Source: Halogranum amylolyticum
GTDB lineage: Archaea; Halobacteriota; Halobacteria; Halobacteriales; Haloferacaceae
Direction: 5' to 3'
DNA: 64,000 nt
Assembly (NCBI RefSeq): GCF_900110465.1
Contig: NZ_FODV01000002.1
Coordinates: 248,001 to 312,000, forward strand
Below are positions 7,507 to 16,043 of this stretch, piece by piece. Made by a program: the position numbers and the translations under genes. Position 1 is the stretch's first letter. Each line of letters opens with the position of its first letter. Below the pieces are notes generated by a model that saw nothing but the letters and a program-made list of their open reading frames with translations, searched no databases and was not told where the DNA came from.

Positions 7507-10500
7507 ATGGGTCTCGTGAACACGATACTGGACGACGCGAGTGGAACCGCTCGACTGGAATCCGTAGCCGCCCGTCTGAAGGACGGAACGGAATCCGTCA
7601 CCGCGGCCTCGACGCAGGTCCGTCGGGTCGCCGGCGAGCAGGTCGCCGCTGCCGTCGACCGGGGTGTGGACGAACTCCACGACCGGTCGGACTCCGGTGA
7701 AGAGCTTCGTGACCGAATCCTCGATCGTGTGGCCGACGAAGCGTGCAGACGCGTCGTCGGTCGTTCCACCGAAGACCACGGCACACGACTCGAGGCGGAT
7801 CGCGACGCGACCCCCGATCGGGCGCTCGAAACGTTCCTGCGCCGGTACCGACTCGATGCGACGCGGCTGGACGACGAGACGCTGACAGCAGTCCGTGATC
7901 GGGTCGCCCCCGAGGCCGACCTCACGGCCGAAGCGTTGCTCGAGCGCGTCGCCGGCGATGCGGACCCGTCCGCGTCGAAACCGGGGTCGCAGGCGCGTCC
8001 AGCCGACGCGGCGACTGCCGTCGCCGACGCGTCTGAGGGCGCGTACGCGCAGTTCTGTACGGCGTTGGATCTCGAAACGGATCGGCCACCAGCCCGAGTC
8101 TTCGAGGACGTGCTGAGTCGAGACGCTGTCGTCGTCGCCCGGGCGCTCGAGCGGGCAGTCGACAAGTTCTCGACAGGACTCGAGGAGCCACAGGCCGGAT
8201 CGGGGCCGACGACTGGACGTACCCGGGGCGCGAGCGCCGACCCGACGGTCCTGCCGGAACCGAGCCTCGCGGTGGGTTCCAGCGGTGCCGACCCGGACGC
8301 GACTGCGGGACCCGCCTCGGTAGCGACTGTCGCAGCACTGGCAGCGAGGACGCTCGTCTCGGACGACGTCGGAGACGGGCAAGCGCTTGCCCGGTTGCTC
8401 CCACTACTGGTCTCGGGGTTGGGAGGGGGCGACGACAGTCTCGGTGACGGTGTCCTCGGGTGGCGCCTCCTCGAACTACTTTCGGATTCACTGACAGCCG
8501 CCGACGCGGGCGGGATCGATCTCGCGTCGCTTCGGTCGAAGTCGACGGGAGCTAAGGCGCTCGTCGCGCTGTTCGTCGCTAACCTCGTCGCGATGAGCGT
8601 CGGAGCGTGGTTCTCCCGGGAGAAGGCGCCGCCCATCCCCGAGGAAATCCGCGATCCCGACGGGGAGACAGTCGTCACGGCCGACCAGATACGACTGGGG
8701 AAGAAAGCGTTCCAGGCCAACGGCCTGATGAACCACGGCTCGATTCTGGGCAACGGTTCGTACTTCGGAGTCGATCTGACTGCGGACGCGCTGGAGCTGA
8801 AAGCCGAGTACATCCGCGAGTACTACGCTCACGAGCGGGGTGCCGACTCCGTCGAAGATCTCGAGGCGGACGAGCGGGCGGCCGTCGCGGAACGGGTCGA
8901 GCAGGAGTTCGACACCGACGCCCCAGAGGGACCGTTCGCCCGCTACTCGGCCGCCGAGGCGTACGCACATAGGCGGATCCGCGAGGAGTACGTCGACCGC
9001 TACCACGGCGGAGACCCCGACCGCGGCGTTCCAGAGGGGTTCGTCGACTCGGCCGAGCAAGCCGAGCGAATCGCCGACTTCGCGTGCTGGACGGCGTGGA
9101 TGGCTCACACCGACCGTCCCGACTCGGATCACTCTTACACGAACGACTGGCCCTACGTCCCGGGTACCGGGAACCGACCGACCGGGCAGGTGCTCGTCTG
9201 GAGCACGATCAGCATGGTCCTGCTCATCGCCGGCGGCGGCGCGGGCGCGTGGGCCTACCACGCGTTCGACTTCGCCGAGCCGGCGACCGAAGTCGTCGAC
9301 ATCCCCTCACCGGATTCGGTGTCGGTCACGCCGACCCAGTACGCCGCGGCGTGGTACGTGCCCGTCGCCGGTGCGCTGTTCGTCGCCCAGACTCTCGTCG
9401 GCGCGTTGCTGGCTCACTACTACGTCGAGCGCACCGGGTTCTACGGCATCGGCGACGTGTTGGGCGTCGACGTCGTCTCGCTGCTGCCGTTCTCGGTGGG
9501 TCGCGCCTGGCACATCAACCTCGCCATCCTCTGGATTACGGCGCTGTGGCTCGCCGGGGGACTCTTCCTCCCCGGGTTGTTCACCGACCGCGATCCGCCC
9601 CTCCAGGCCGCGGCCGCGACTGGACTGCTCGCCGTCCTCGTCGCGACGACCGTCGGTGCGTTCGCGGGCGTCTGGCTCAGTTCGCAGGGGGCGTTCGACT
9701 CGCCCGACGAGAGCGAACTCTGGTGGCTGCTCGGCTCCGAGGGACTGGAGTATCTCGAGGTCGGGCGACTGTGGAAAGTGCTGTTGCTCGTCGGCTTCGT
9801 CGGCTGGACGGGACTCGTGTTACGAAGTGTTCGCCTGATGGACGAACCGCCAACCGGACTCGGCCACTTCATGACCTACGCGGGTGGGTCGATCGCGCTG
9901 ATGTTCGCCGCGAGCATGCTCTACACCCCCGACACCAACATCGCCGTCACGGAGTTCTGGCGGTGGTGGGTCGTCCATATGTGGGTCGAAGGAGTGTTCG
10001 AGTTCTTCGTCACCGCCGTCGTCTCGGTCGCACTGGTCTCGATGGAGCTTCTCGAGCAGGGGGACGCCGAGAAGGCGATTCTCTTCGAAGTGTTCGCCAT
10101 CATGGGCGCCGGGATCGTCGGCGTCTCCCACCACTACTGGTGGGTCGGCCTCCCCGACATCTGGGTGCCGATCGGAACGACGTTCTCGACGCTCGAGTTC
10201 GTCCCACTGCTGTTCATCCTCTATCAGAGCTTCGGCGAGTACCGCACGTTGAAAGCGCAAGGCGAGTCGTTCCCTTACGCCCTCCCGCTGTTGTTCATCG
10301 TTGGGTCGAGTGTGTGGAACTTCGTCGGCGGCGGAGTGCTCGGCTTCTTCGTCAACTTGCCCGTGATCAACTACTACGAGCACGGTACCTACCTGACCGT
10401 CGCCCACGCCCACGCGGCCACCTTCGGCGCGTTCGGCCTGCTCGCGCTCGGACTCGGTACGTACGTTCTCCGGGTCGTCACCCCCGAGGCGGCGTGGGAG

Positions 10501-10782
10501 CCCGGCTGGTTCCGCGGCGCGTTCTGGCTGACGAACGTCGGGCTGGCAGTGATGACCTTCGTGTCGCTGTTACCGCTCGGCTTCCTCCAGCTACAGACTG
10601 CCTTCCAGGACGGCTACGCTGCGGCGCGGAGTCTCGAGTTCTACGAACAGGACCACGTCCAGACGCTGTTGTGGGCTCGGACACTGGGTGACACCCCGAT
10701 GATCCTCGGTGCCCTCGCCTTTACCGTCGGAGCGGTTCGCCACCTCCTCGCAGCGCGGCGAGAGCAGCGAGTGACCGGCTAA
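7507..10782 (+). CDS. norB: Quinol-type nitric oxide reductase with long N-terminal extension
   Basis: 1091 residues. From about residue 349 the protein is a qNor: a first helix, an extracytoplasmic domain (IRLGKKAFQANGLMNHGSIL region), then about 13 membrane helices with haem and FeB ligands in WHINLAILW, VVHMWVEGVFEF, GVSHHYWWVG and VAHAHAATFG. It reduces NO to N2O with quinol electrons. The first 345 residues are extra: acidic, alanine-rich, with no recognised domain, weakly hydrophobic near residues 270-320. Bacterial qNor is about 760-790 residues. The frame stays open throughout and an upstream in-frame ATG at 7492 is closed by a stop, so 7507 is the start. A shorter product from an internal start cannot be excluded. 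Confidence 0.85.
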   Translation: MGLVNTILDDASGTARLESVAARLKDGTESVTAASTQVRRVAGEQVAAAVDRGVDELHDRSDSGEELRDRILDRVADEACRRVVGRSTEDHGTRLEADRDATPDRALETFLRRYRLDATRLDDETLTAVRDRVAPEADLTAEALLERVAGDADPSASKPGSQARPADAATAVADASEGAYAQFCTALDLETDRPPARVFEDVLSRDAVVVARALERAVDKFSTGLEEPQAGSGPTTGRTRGASADPTVLPEPSLAVGSSGADPDATAGPASVATVAALAARTLVSDDVGDGQALARLLPLLVSGLGGGDDSLGDGVLGWRLLELLSDSLTAADAGGIDLASLRSKSTGAKALVALFVANLVAMSVGAWFSREKAPPIPEEIRDPDGETVVTADQIRLGKKAFQANGLMNHGSILGNGSYFGVDLTADALELKAEYIREYYAHERGADSVEDLEADERAAVAERVEQEFDTDAPEGPFARYSAAEAYAHRRIREEYVDRYHGGDPDRGVPEGFVDSAEQAERIADFACWTAWMAHTDRPDSDHSYTNDWPYVPGTGNRPTGQVLVWSTISMVLLIAGGGAGAWAYHAFDFAEPATEVVDIPSPDSVSVTPTQYAAAWYVPVAGALFVAQTLVGALLAHYYVERTGFYGIGDVLGVDVVSLLPFSVGRAWHINLAILWITALWLAGGLFLPGLFTDRDPPLQAAAATGLLAVLVATTVGAFAGVWLSSQGAFDSPDESELWWLLGSEGLEYLEVGRLWKVLLLVGFVGWTGLVLRSVRLMDEPPTGLGHFMTYAGGSIALMFAASMLYTPDTNIAVTEFWRWWVVHMWVEGVFEFFVTAVVSVALVSMELLEQGDAEKAILFEVFAIMGAGIVGVSHHYWWVGLPDIWVPIGTTFSTLEFVPLLFILYQSFGEYRTLKAQGESFPYALPLLFIVGSSVWNFVGGGVLGFFVNLPVINYYEHGTYLTVAHAHAATFGAFGLLALGLGTYVLRVVTPEAAWEPGWFRGAFWLTNVGLAVMTFVSLLPLGFLQLQTAFQDGYAAARSLEFYEQDHVQTLLWARTLGDTPMILGALAFTVGAVRHLLAARREQRVTG

Positions 10783-10846
10783 TTCTCTCGACTCCGTTTT
10801 TGGACGTGATCGGGTCGCACGTCCGTGGTTCAGGCGGAGGAAGCCG

Positions 10847-11674
10847 TTACGAGGGGGACTCCGCCTCGACCGGTTCGGCGTCGCCGTCCCGTCCGTGCCG
10901 CGCCTCGTGGAGGTACGCACAGATACCGCCCTGTCCGTCCATGTTCGTCGCCGTCAGTCGCGTCCGGTGGTGGACGCGCTCGAAGTTCTCCGTCGTGAGC
11001 GGGTCGCCGTCGGGCGTCCGGAACAGCGGGTCCTCGGGGTCGGTGACGACGCCGAGCGGCCGGGCCTTCGCGAGATACGAACGGACCGGGTCCAGCGGGA
11101 CGGTGACGCCGACGGTTCCCTCGCGGACGAACACGGTCGCCGTGTCGGGGACGTCGTCTGCGTCGTCTGCGGCCGTTCTCGGATCGTCCGCCGCCGGGTC
11201 GACTCCCAGGCGGGCGGGCGTCAGCCGGGTGACCTGTTCGGGGGACAGTCCGGCGTCGAGCAGCGTCGAGACGGCGTCGTACTGTCGCGACAGCAGCGCC
11301 TTCTCGTCGAGTTCCCGCCGGACGTCGTCGACCTCGCCGTCTGCGTCGGGGAAGCTCGCCTCGAACGACAGTCCCTCGTTGACGCCGCGGTTGATCTCCG
11401 CGTCGTGCATGTGGTCGCGGAGTTCGACGACAGCGCGGTCGACGCCCGCGAGCGTCTCGACCTCGCGGCGGGCGTCGGTCGCCATCATCCACGCGAAGGC
11501 TGGCGAACACCAGGCGGTCGGCAGGCTGAACGTCACGTGGACCGCCGGAAGGTCGATAGCGATCGACTCGACGTAGTCGAGTGCGACGATAGACCGGTCG
11601 AGTTCGGGGTCGGTGACGCGGTCGAGACGGGACTGGACGGCCTCTTGTGTGACGGACGTGACGGGTCCGTCCAT
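10847..11674 (-). CDS. MIP18/DUF59 (PaaD/SufT-like) iron-sulfur assembly-type protein
   Basis: 275 residues. The N-terminal 90 residues match the MIP18 family: VTDPELDRSIVALDYVESI and then the conserved reactive-type Cys in LPTAWCSPAFAW. The remaining 180 residues have no recognised domain. The start ATG shares one base with the stop of the upstream amidohydrolase gene (TGATG), so the two are translationally coupled. DUF59 proteins help build or insert iron-sulfur or di-iron centres. The pairing with an amidohydrolase and an alcohol dehydrogenase recalls accessory genes of actinobacterial propane monooxygenase clusters, though no hydroxylase gene is visible here. Confidence 0.75.
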   Translation of the reverse strand: MDGPVTSVTQEAVQSRLDRVTDPELDRSIVALDYVESIAIDLPAVHVTFSLPTAWCSPAFAWMMATDARREVETLAGVDRAVVELRDHMHDAEINRGVNEGLSFEASFPDADGEVDDVRRELDEKALLSRQYDAVSTLLDAGLSPEQVTRLTPARLGVDPAADDPRTAADDADDVPDTATVFVREGTVGVTVPLDPVRSYLAKARPLGVVTDPEDPLFRTPDGDPLTTENFERVHHRTRLTATNMDGQGGICAYLHEARHGRDGDAEPVEAESPS

Positions 11675-12735
11675 CAGTCTGCGGTACCCTCCTCGGGGCC
11701 GATGTCGCCGCCAGTGAGGCCGAACTGCTGGCTGATGGCGTCGTCCTGCAGCGTGTCGGCGCGCTCCGGGATGTCGATGTCGTACAGCTCGGCGGCGTTC
11801 TCGCCCATCACCTTCTTCTTCGTCTCGAGGTCGAACTCGACGCCGTACTCCTGCCGTTGTTCGGGTGTGAGTTCGGCGTTCATCACCGCCTCGACGAGCC
11901 ACTCCGGTTCCCAGATGGCGTAGTCGCTGCCGAAGAGGATGCGATCCTCACCCAGCCAGAACAGCAGTTCGCACATGATCTCGCCGAACTTCTTCGGGCG
12001 CACCTCCGCGAACGGGGCCGCGACGGCGAGACCCCCGTAGACGTTCGGCTCCTGGGCGGCGATCCAGCAGAAGTCGTCCAGTCGGGGGAGTCCGATGTGT
12101 TCGACGACGAAGTTCAGTTCGGGGAACGACGTGGCCGCGTCGTCGACGTCGGCGACGTCGAAGGCGTCTTTGTTCAGCGGCCGAATCGTCGGCCCCTTGT
12201 GTGGGTGGATGTTCTCGATACCGAGGTCGACACACTTCTGGAGGAACTCGAAGGACTCCTCGGAGTCCAATCGCCACCCCTTCGAGTCGCCGCGCCACTC
12301 GGCGGTGTAGAGTTTCACTCCCGTGACGTCGTACTCCTCTTTCTGCCGTTCGAGCTCCTTCAGTCCGGCCTCCCCCTCACGGGGGTCGAACCGGCCGTTG
12401 GCGATGAACCGGTCGGGATACTGCTCGGCGAGGTCGGCGTTGGTGTCGACAGTGTTGAACCCCTCGTGGTAGAACTCGTGGAGGTGTGTCGGCTGCGTGA
12501 TCGCGACGTCGACGTAGCCGCTCCCGAACAGGTCCTCCACCATCCGGTCGGTGTCGTACTTCCGATACTCCTCCAGCGTCCACTGTTTCTCTTCGGGCGT
12601 GAACCCGGTGTGGTAGTCGTAGAAGCACTGGATGAACTGCTCGCCACCCTCGCTCTTGATGTTCTCTTTACTCGCGTCCCAGTGGTGGACGTGTCCGTCG
12701 ACGACGAACACGTCTTCGCCCTTGTGTCGGTACAT
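11674..12735 (-). CDS. Amidohydrolase-family protein (amidohydrolase_2 type)
   Basis: 353 residues. A TIM-barrel metal hydrolase signature is visible: DGHVHHWD at the N-terminus, the central IHPHKGPT, VVEHIGLPR and LFGSDYAIWEPEW with the catalytic-type Asp near the end. Members of this group include decarboxylases and lactonases; some sit in di-iron monooxygenase operons with a role that is not proven. The gene heads a two-gene unit with the DUF59 protein and is read divergently from the alcohol dehydrogenase across 104 AT-rich bases. A TTAAGG-like box about 26 bases upstream (near 12759-12764) supports the ATG at 12735. Confidence 0.8.
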   Translation of the reverse strand: MYRHKGEDVFVVDGHVHHWDASKENIKSEGGEQFIQCFYDYHTGFTPEEKQWTLEEYRKYDTDRMVEDLFGSGYVDVAITQPTHLHEFYHEGFNTVDTNADLAEQYPDRFIANGRFDPREGEAGLKELERQKEEYDVTGVKLYTAEWRGDSKGWRLDSEESFEFLQKCVDLGIENIHPHKGPTIRPLNKDAFDVADVDDAATSFPELNFVVEHIGLPRLDDFCWIAAQEPNVYGGLAVAAPFAEVRPKKFGEIMCELLFWLGEDRILFGSDYAIWEPEWLVEAVMNAELTPEQRQEYGVEFDLETKKKVMGENAAELYDIDIPERADTLQDDAISQQFGLTGGDIGPEEGTAD

Positions 12736-12839
12736 GGTAGAACTGTGGTAGGCCGTATCCTTAATGATTTTTCGTAATCCATCATCAATTTTCCTGTTTC
12801 CTAATCGTTTAGTCGTGCTTTGCTGACTAGTAACACACC
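12736..12839. promoter_or_regulatory. AT-rich divergent promoter region between amidohydrolase and alcohol dehydrogenase
   Basis: 104 bases, clearly more AT-rich than the surroundings. TATA-like boxes lie near 12759-12764 (read leftward) and 12807-12812 (read rightward), each about 26-30 bases from its start codon. Repeated ATGATT/ATCATC-type words near 12763-12790 could be operator half-sites, but I cannot show it. Confidence 0.4.
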
Positions 12840-13880
12840 ATGCAAGCCGCGAGACTCCACGAGTACACCGACGACATGGCCCACGCGCTCTCGATCGACG
12901 ACGTCGACCGCCCGGAGATCACACGCTCGGACGGCGTCGTCGTCGAAGTCGAGGGTGCGGGCTGGTGCCAGACGGACAACCACATCATCGAGGGGATGTG
13001 GACCGACTACGTCGAGCAGACGCTCCCGATGACGCTCGGCCACGAGAACGCCGGCACCGTCGTCGAGACGGGCGAAGAGGTGACGCTCGTCGAGGAGGGC
13101 GACAAGGTCATCTGTCACCCGGTGATGACCTGCGGGAAGTGTCGCCCGTGCCGACTCGGCGAGGACATGTACTGTGAGAACCTCCAGTTCCCGGGGCTGA
13201 CGACCGACGGCGGGTTCGCAGAGGAGCTACTCACGTCCGAGCGGTCAGTCATCAAACTCCCCGACGGCGTCGACACGACCGACATCGCACCGCACGCAGA
13301 CGCCGGTATCACAGCCTACCACGCGGTGAAGAAGGCGACGAGACAACTCAACCCGGGCGACCACGCGGTCGTCATCGGTATCGGAGGGCTCGGCCACATC
13401 GGACTCCAGTGTCTGAACGCGATGAGTGCGACGACTATCACCGCCGTCGACCTGAAAGAGGAGGCCAGAGACCTCGCGGAAGAACTCGGCGCACACCACA
13501 CCATCGACCCCGGTTCGGAGGACGTCGCCGACGTCGTCGAGTCGCTCACCGACGGAACGGGTGCCCAACAGGTCATCGACTTCGTCGGTGCCGACCAGAC
13601 GACGAAACTCGCACCGGATATCGTCGCCGCCGGTGGCGACCACCACATCGTCGGCTACGGCGGTCACGTCCACGAACCCTCTCAGTCGCTCGTCAACGGC
13701 GAGTTCGCCTACAAGGGAACGCTCGTCGGGAAGTACCCCGAACTACAGGAACTCGTCGCGCTCGTCGACCGCGGCGACGTCGAACTGCGGACGAGTCGGT
13801 ACGACCTGAACGACATCAACACCGTCGCCGAACGACTCGAACACGGCGAGATAGAAGGTCGTGCGGTCATCACGCCGTAG
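12840..13880 (+). CDS. Zinc-dependent NAD(P) alcohol dehydrogenase (MDR family)
   Basis: 346 residues. Catalytic zinc ligands Cys43 and His68-Glu69 (LGHENAG) and the four structural zinc cysteines at about 98, 101, 104 and 112 are all present. The Rossmann fingerprint GIGGLGHIG follows near residue 181 and an acidic residue (AVDLKEE) ends beta-2, which favours NAD. It oxidises an alcohol to an aldehyde or ketone, or the reverse, in the cytoplasm. It is divergent from the amidohydrolase-DUF59 pair, which suggests a shared pathway. The substrate is not predictable. Confidence 0.88.
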   Translation: MQAARLHEYTDDMAHALSIDDVDRPEITRSDGVVVEVEGAGWCQTDNHIIEGMWTDYVEQTLPMTLGHENAGTVVETGEEVTLVEEGDKVICHPVMTCGKCRPCRLGEDMYCENLQFPGLTTDGGFAEELLTSERSVIKLPDGVDTTDIAPHADAGITAYHAVKKATRQLNPGDHAVVIGIGGLGHIGLQCLNAMSATTITAVDLKEEARDLAEELGAHHTIDPGSEDVADVVESLTDGTGAQQVIDFVGADQTTKLAPDIVAAGGDHHIVGYGGHVHEPSQSLVNGEFAYKGTLVGKYPELQELVALVDRGDVELRTSRYDLNDINTVAERLEHGEIEGRAVITP

Positions 13881-13947
13881 AAGCGACACCACCACCGAAT
13901 TCTTTCGAGACGCTGCCCACCCCGACAGCCGTTGCTTCGACGCGTGG

Positions 13948-13953
13948 AATTTT
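13948..13953 (+). promoter_or_regulatory. TATA box of the E1-alpha gene
   Basis: AATTTT centred 27 bases before the ATG at 13978. It selects that ATG over a longer open frame from 13861, which would overlap the end of the alcohol dehydrogenase gene. Confidence 0.55.
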
Positions 13954-13977
13954 GGGGGACGGGTGAGAGTGTCGCCC

Positions 13978-15069
13978 ATGGAGATGGACGACGACCTCGC
14001 CCGGGTGCTCGACGCCGACGGCCACCGTATCGAGGGTCGGGAGGTTCCGCCCCTGTCGGACGAGCAACTGGTCGGGATGTACCGCGACATGAAGCTCTCG
14101 CGGCACTTCGACGAACGAGCGGTCAGCCTCCAGCGACAGGGGCGTATCGGCACGTACGCCCCGCTGGCCGGACAGGAGGGCTCGCAGGTCGGATCCACCT
14201 ACGCGCTCGACGACGAGGACTGGATCCTCTATCAGTACCGCGAACACGGCGCGGTCGTCGTCCGTGACGCGCTGGAAGCGTACCTGCCGTACTGGGTTGG
14301 CTACGAGGAGGGGAACGCCGCCGTCGCCGACGCTAACGTCTTCCCGCTCAACATCACCATCGCCGACCACATCCCGCACGCCGTCGGGATGGCGTGGGCC
14401 TCGAAACTGAAAGACGAGTCGAAGGCGTTCCTCTGTCACTTCGGCGACGGGGCGACGAGCGAGGGCGACTTTCACGAGGGGCTGAACTTCGCCGGCGTCT
14501 TCGACACGCCGAGCGTCTTCCTCTGTCACAACAACCAGTGGGCCATCTCCGTCCCCGCGGAGCGACAGACCGCGAGCGCGACGTTCGCCGAGAAGGCGGA
14601 GGCGTACGGCTTCGAGGGCGTCCGCGTCGACGGGATGGATCCGCTGGCGACGTATCGGGTGACGAAGGAGGCGGTCGAGCGAGCGCGAAACGACGAGGAC
14701 GACGCGCCTCGACCGACACTTATCGAGGCGGTCCAGTACCGCTACGGCGCACACACGACCGCCGACGACCCGACGGCCTACCGCGACGACGCCGAGATCG
14801 ACGAGTGGAAGCGGTGGGACCCGATCGAACGGTTGAGCACGTTCCTCCGTGAGACGGGTCGCCTCGACGACGAGCGCGACGACGCCATCGAGACGGAGAT
14901 TCGCGACCACGTCGCCGACGTCCTCGCGACTATCGAGGAGTTGGAGCCGAACCCCGACGACATGTTCGAGTACACCTACGCCGAGCTGCCCGCACACCTC
15001 GAAACACAGCGCGACGAACTCCGTCGGTTACGCGAGAAGTACGGTGACGAGGCGTTTCTCCGAGAGTAG
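13978..15069 (+). CDS. 2-oxoacid dehydrogenase E1 component, alpha subunit
   Basis: 363 residues. It has the thiamine-diphosphate motif beginning GDGATSEGDFHEGL and ending in NNQWAIS, and the helix LAGQEGSQVG. Such alpha subunits normally pair with an E1-beta subunit to decarboxylate pyruvate or branched-chain 2-oxoacids in a multi-enzyme complex. No beta, E2 or E3 gene adjoins: the next gene is convergent and unrelated. The protein is therefore either assembled with a beta subunit encoded elsewhere or belongs to a separate paralogue group. The start follows from the TATA box at 13948. Confidence 0.82.
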   Translation: MEMDDDLARVLDADGHRIEGREVPPLSDEQLVGMYRDMKLSRHFDERAVSLQRQGRIGTYAPLAGQEGSQVGSTYALDDEDWILYQYREHGAVVVRDALEAYLPYWVGYEEGNAAVADANVFPLNITIADHIPHAVGMAWASKLKDESKAFLCHFGDGATSEGDFHEGLNFAGVFDTPSVFLCHNNQWAISVPAERQTASATFAEKAEAYGFEGVRVDGMDPLATYRVTKEAVERARNDEDDAPRPTLIEAVQYRYGAHTTADDPTAYRDDAEIDEWKRWDPIERLSTFLRETGRLDDERDDAIETEIRDHVADVLATIEELEPNPDDMFEYTYAELPAHLETQRDELRRLREKYGDEAFLRE

Positions 15070-15073
15070 ACGG

Positions 15074-16042
15074 CTAGAGATTCGCTTGCCGCTCGGCTTC
15101 GATGTGCCGTGCCCGTTCGAGGATCAGGTCGTCGTCGAGGTGGTCGAGCAGTCGCTTCTGTCCCCGCCTCTCCCGTGCGTCGACCTCCTCGTCGGTGAGT
15201 TTGGTCTCGAACGCGTGGTCGATGTACCGCTCTCGCAGTTCGGCCACTCGCTCGTCGCTGGCAGCGTACTCGTCGGGGATCCGGTCGTGGAACCACTCGC
15301 GCCACCGGTCGCGGTCGCCCCACTCGCCCGTGAACTCCGCGTCCGGCCGGATCCAGTCGTAGTAGCTGTCGACCCCGTCGGGATACCCCTGGTCGCGGCG
15401 GTGGTCTTCGAGCAGACACCGGGCGACGTACGCACCCTGGCCGGCGGCGACGATCGCCTGTGCGTTGCGCTCGCCGGCCGGGGCGACGACGTAGAGGCCG
15501 TCGATCGGCGTCCGGCCGTCGTCGTCGGCGTAGTCGGGGTCGAACTGTTCGTGCTCGTCGTCGCCGTGGTCGTGTCGGATGAACAGCTCGTCGCCGCCGA
15601 GCGGGCGGAGGTACTCGCCGTCGTACCACGACGCCGCGACCACGTACCGCGTCGTCACGGTTCTGCCCTCCTGCGTCTCGACGACGAACCCGCGGTTCTC
15701 GTCGTCGTCACCGGTTGGACGGTGTTCGACCGACTCCACGAGGTCGGCGACGTACGCACAACCCGCCTCGGTGACGTGGTCGTGCATCAGGTCGTACAGT
15801 GTGTCGGTGCCGACGCCCGCTGGGAAGCCGAGGTAGTTCTCGACGTACGCGGCACGTTCGAGGGCGGCCTTCCCGCGGTCGAAGACGACGGTGTCGAGTC
15901 CGTAGCGCCCGGTGAACACGGCCGCCGAGCAGCCCGATGGCCCGCCGCCGACGACGACCACGTCGTAGTCGCCGTCGACGTCGCGGTCGGGGTCGGTAGC
16001 CACGTCGTCGGTCGGGTCAGCCTCGTCGTTCTCGGACGTCAT
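15074..16042 (-). CDS. FAD-dependent oxidoreductase, thioredoxin-reductase-like fold
   Basis: 322 residues. An acidic N-terminal tail of about 20 residues precedes the FAD dinucleotide motif VVVGGGPSGCSAAV. A later GLYVVAPAGERNAQAIVAAGQGAYVA segment is the second FAD-binding block. The redox CxxC of true thioredoxin reductases is missing, and no complete NAD(P) motif is obvious. The last 110 residues are charged and helical. The start at 16042 lies one base after the stop of the binding-protein gene, so the two form one operon under an iron-type operator. Reduction of a ferric siderophore is a reasonable but unproven role. Confidence 0.78.
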   Translation of the reverse strand: MTSENDEADPTDDVATDPDRDVDGDYDVVVVGGGPSGCSAAVFTGRYGLDTVVFDRGKAALERAAYVENYLGFPAGVGTDTLYDLMHDHVTEAGCAYVADLVESVEHRPTGDDDENRGFVVETQEGRTVTTRYVVAASWYDGEYLRPLGGDELFIRHDHGDDEHEQFDPDYADDDGRTPIDGLYVVAPAGERNAQAIVAAGQGAYVARCLLEDHRRDQGYPDGVDSYYDWIRPDAEFTGEWGDRDRWREWFHDRIPDEYAASDERVAELRERYIDHAFETKLTDEEVDARERRGQKRLLDHLDDDLILERARHIEAERQANL

Positions 16043-16043
16043 C

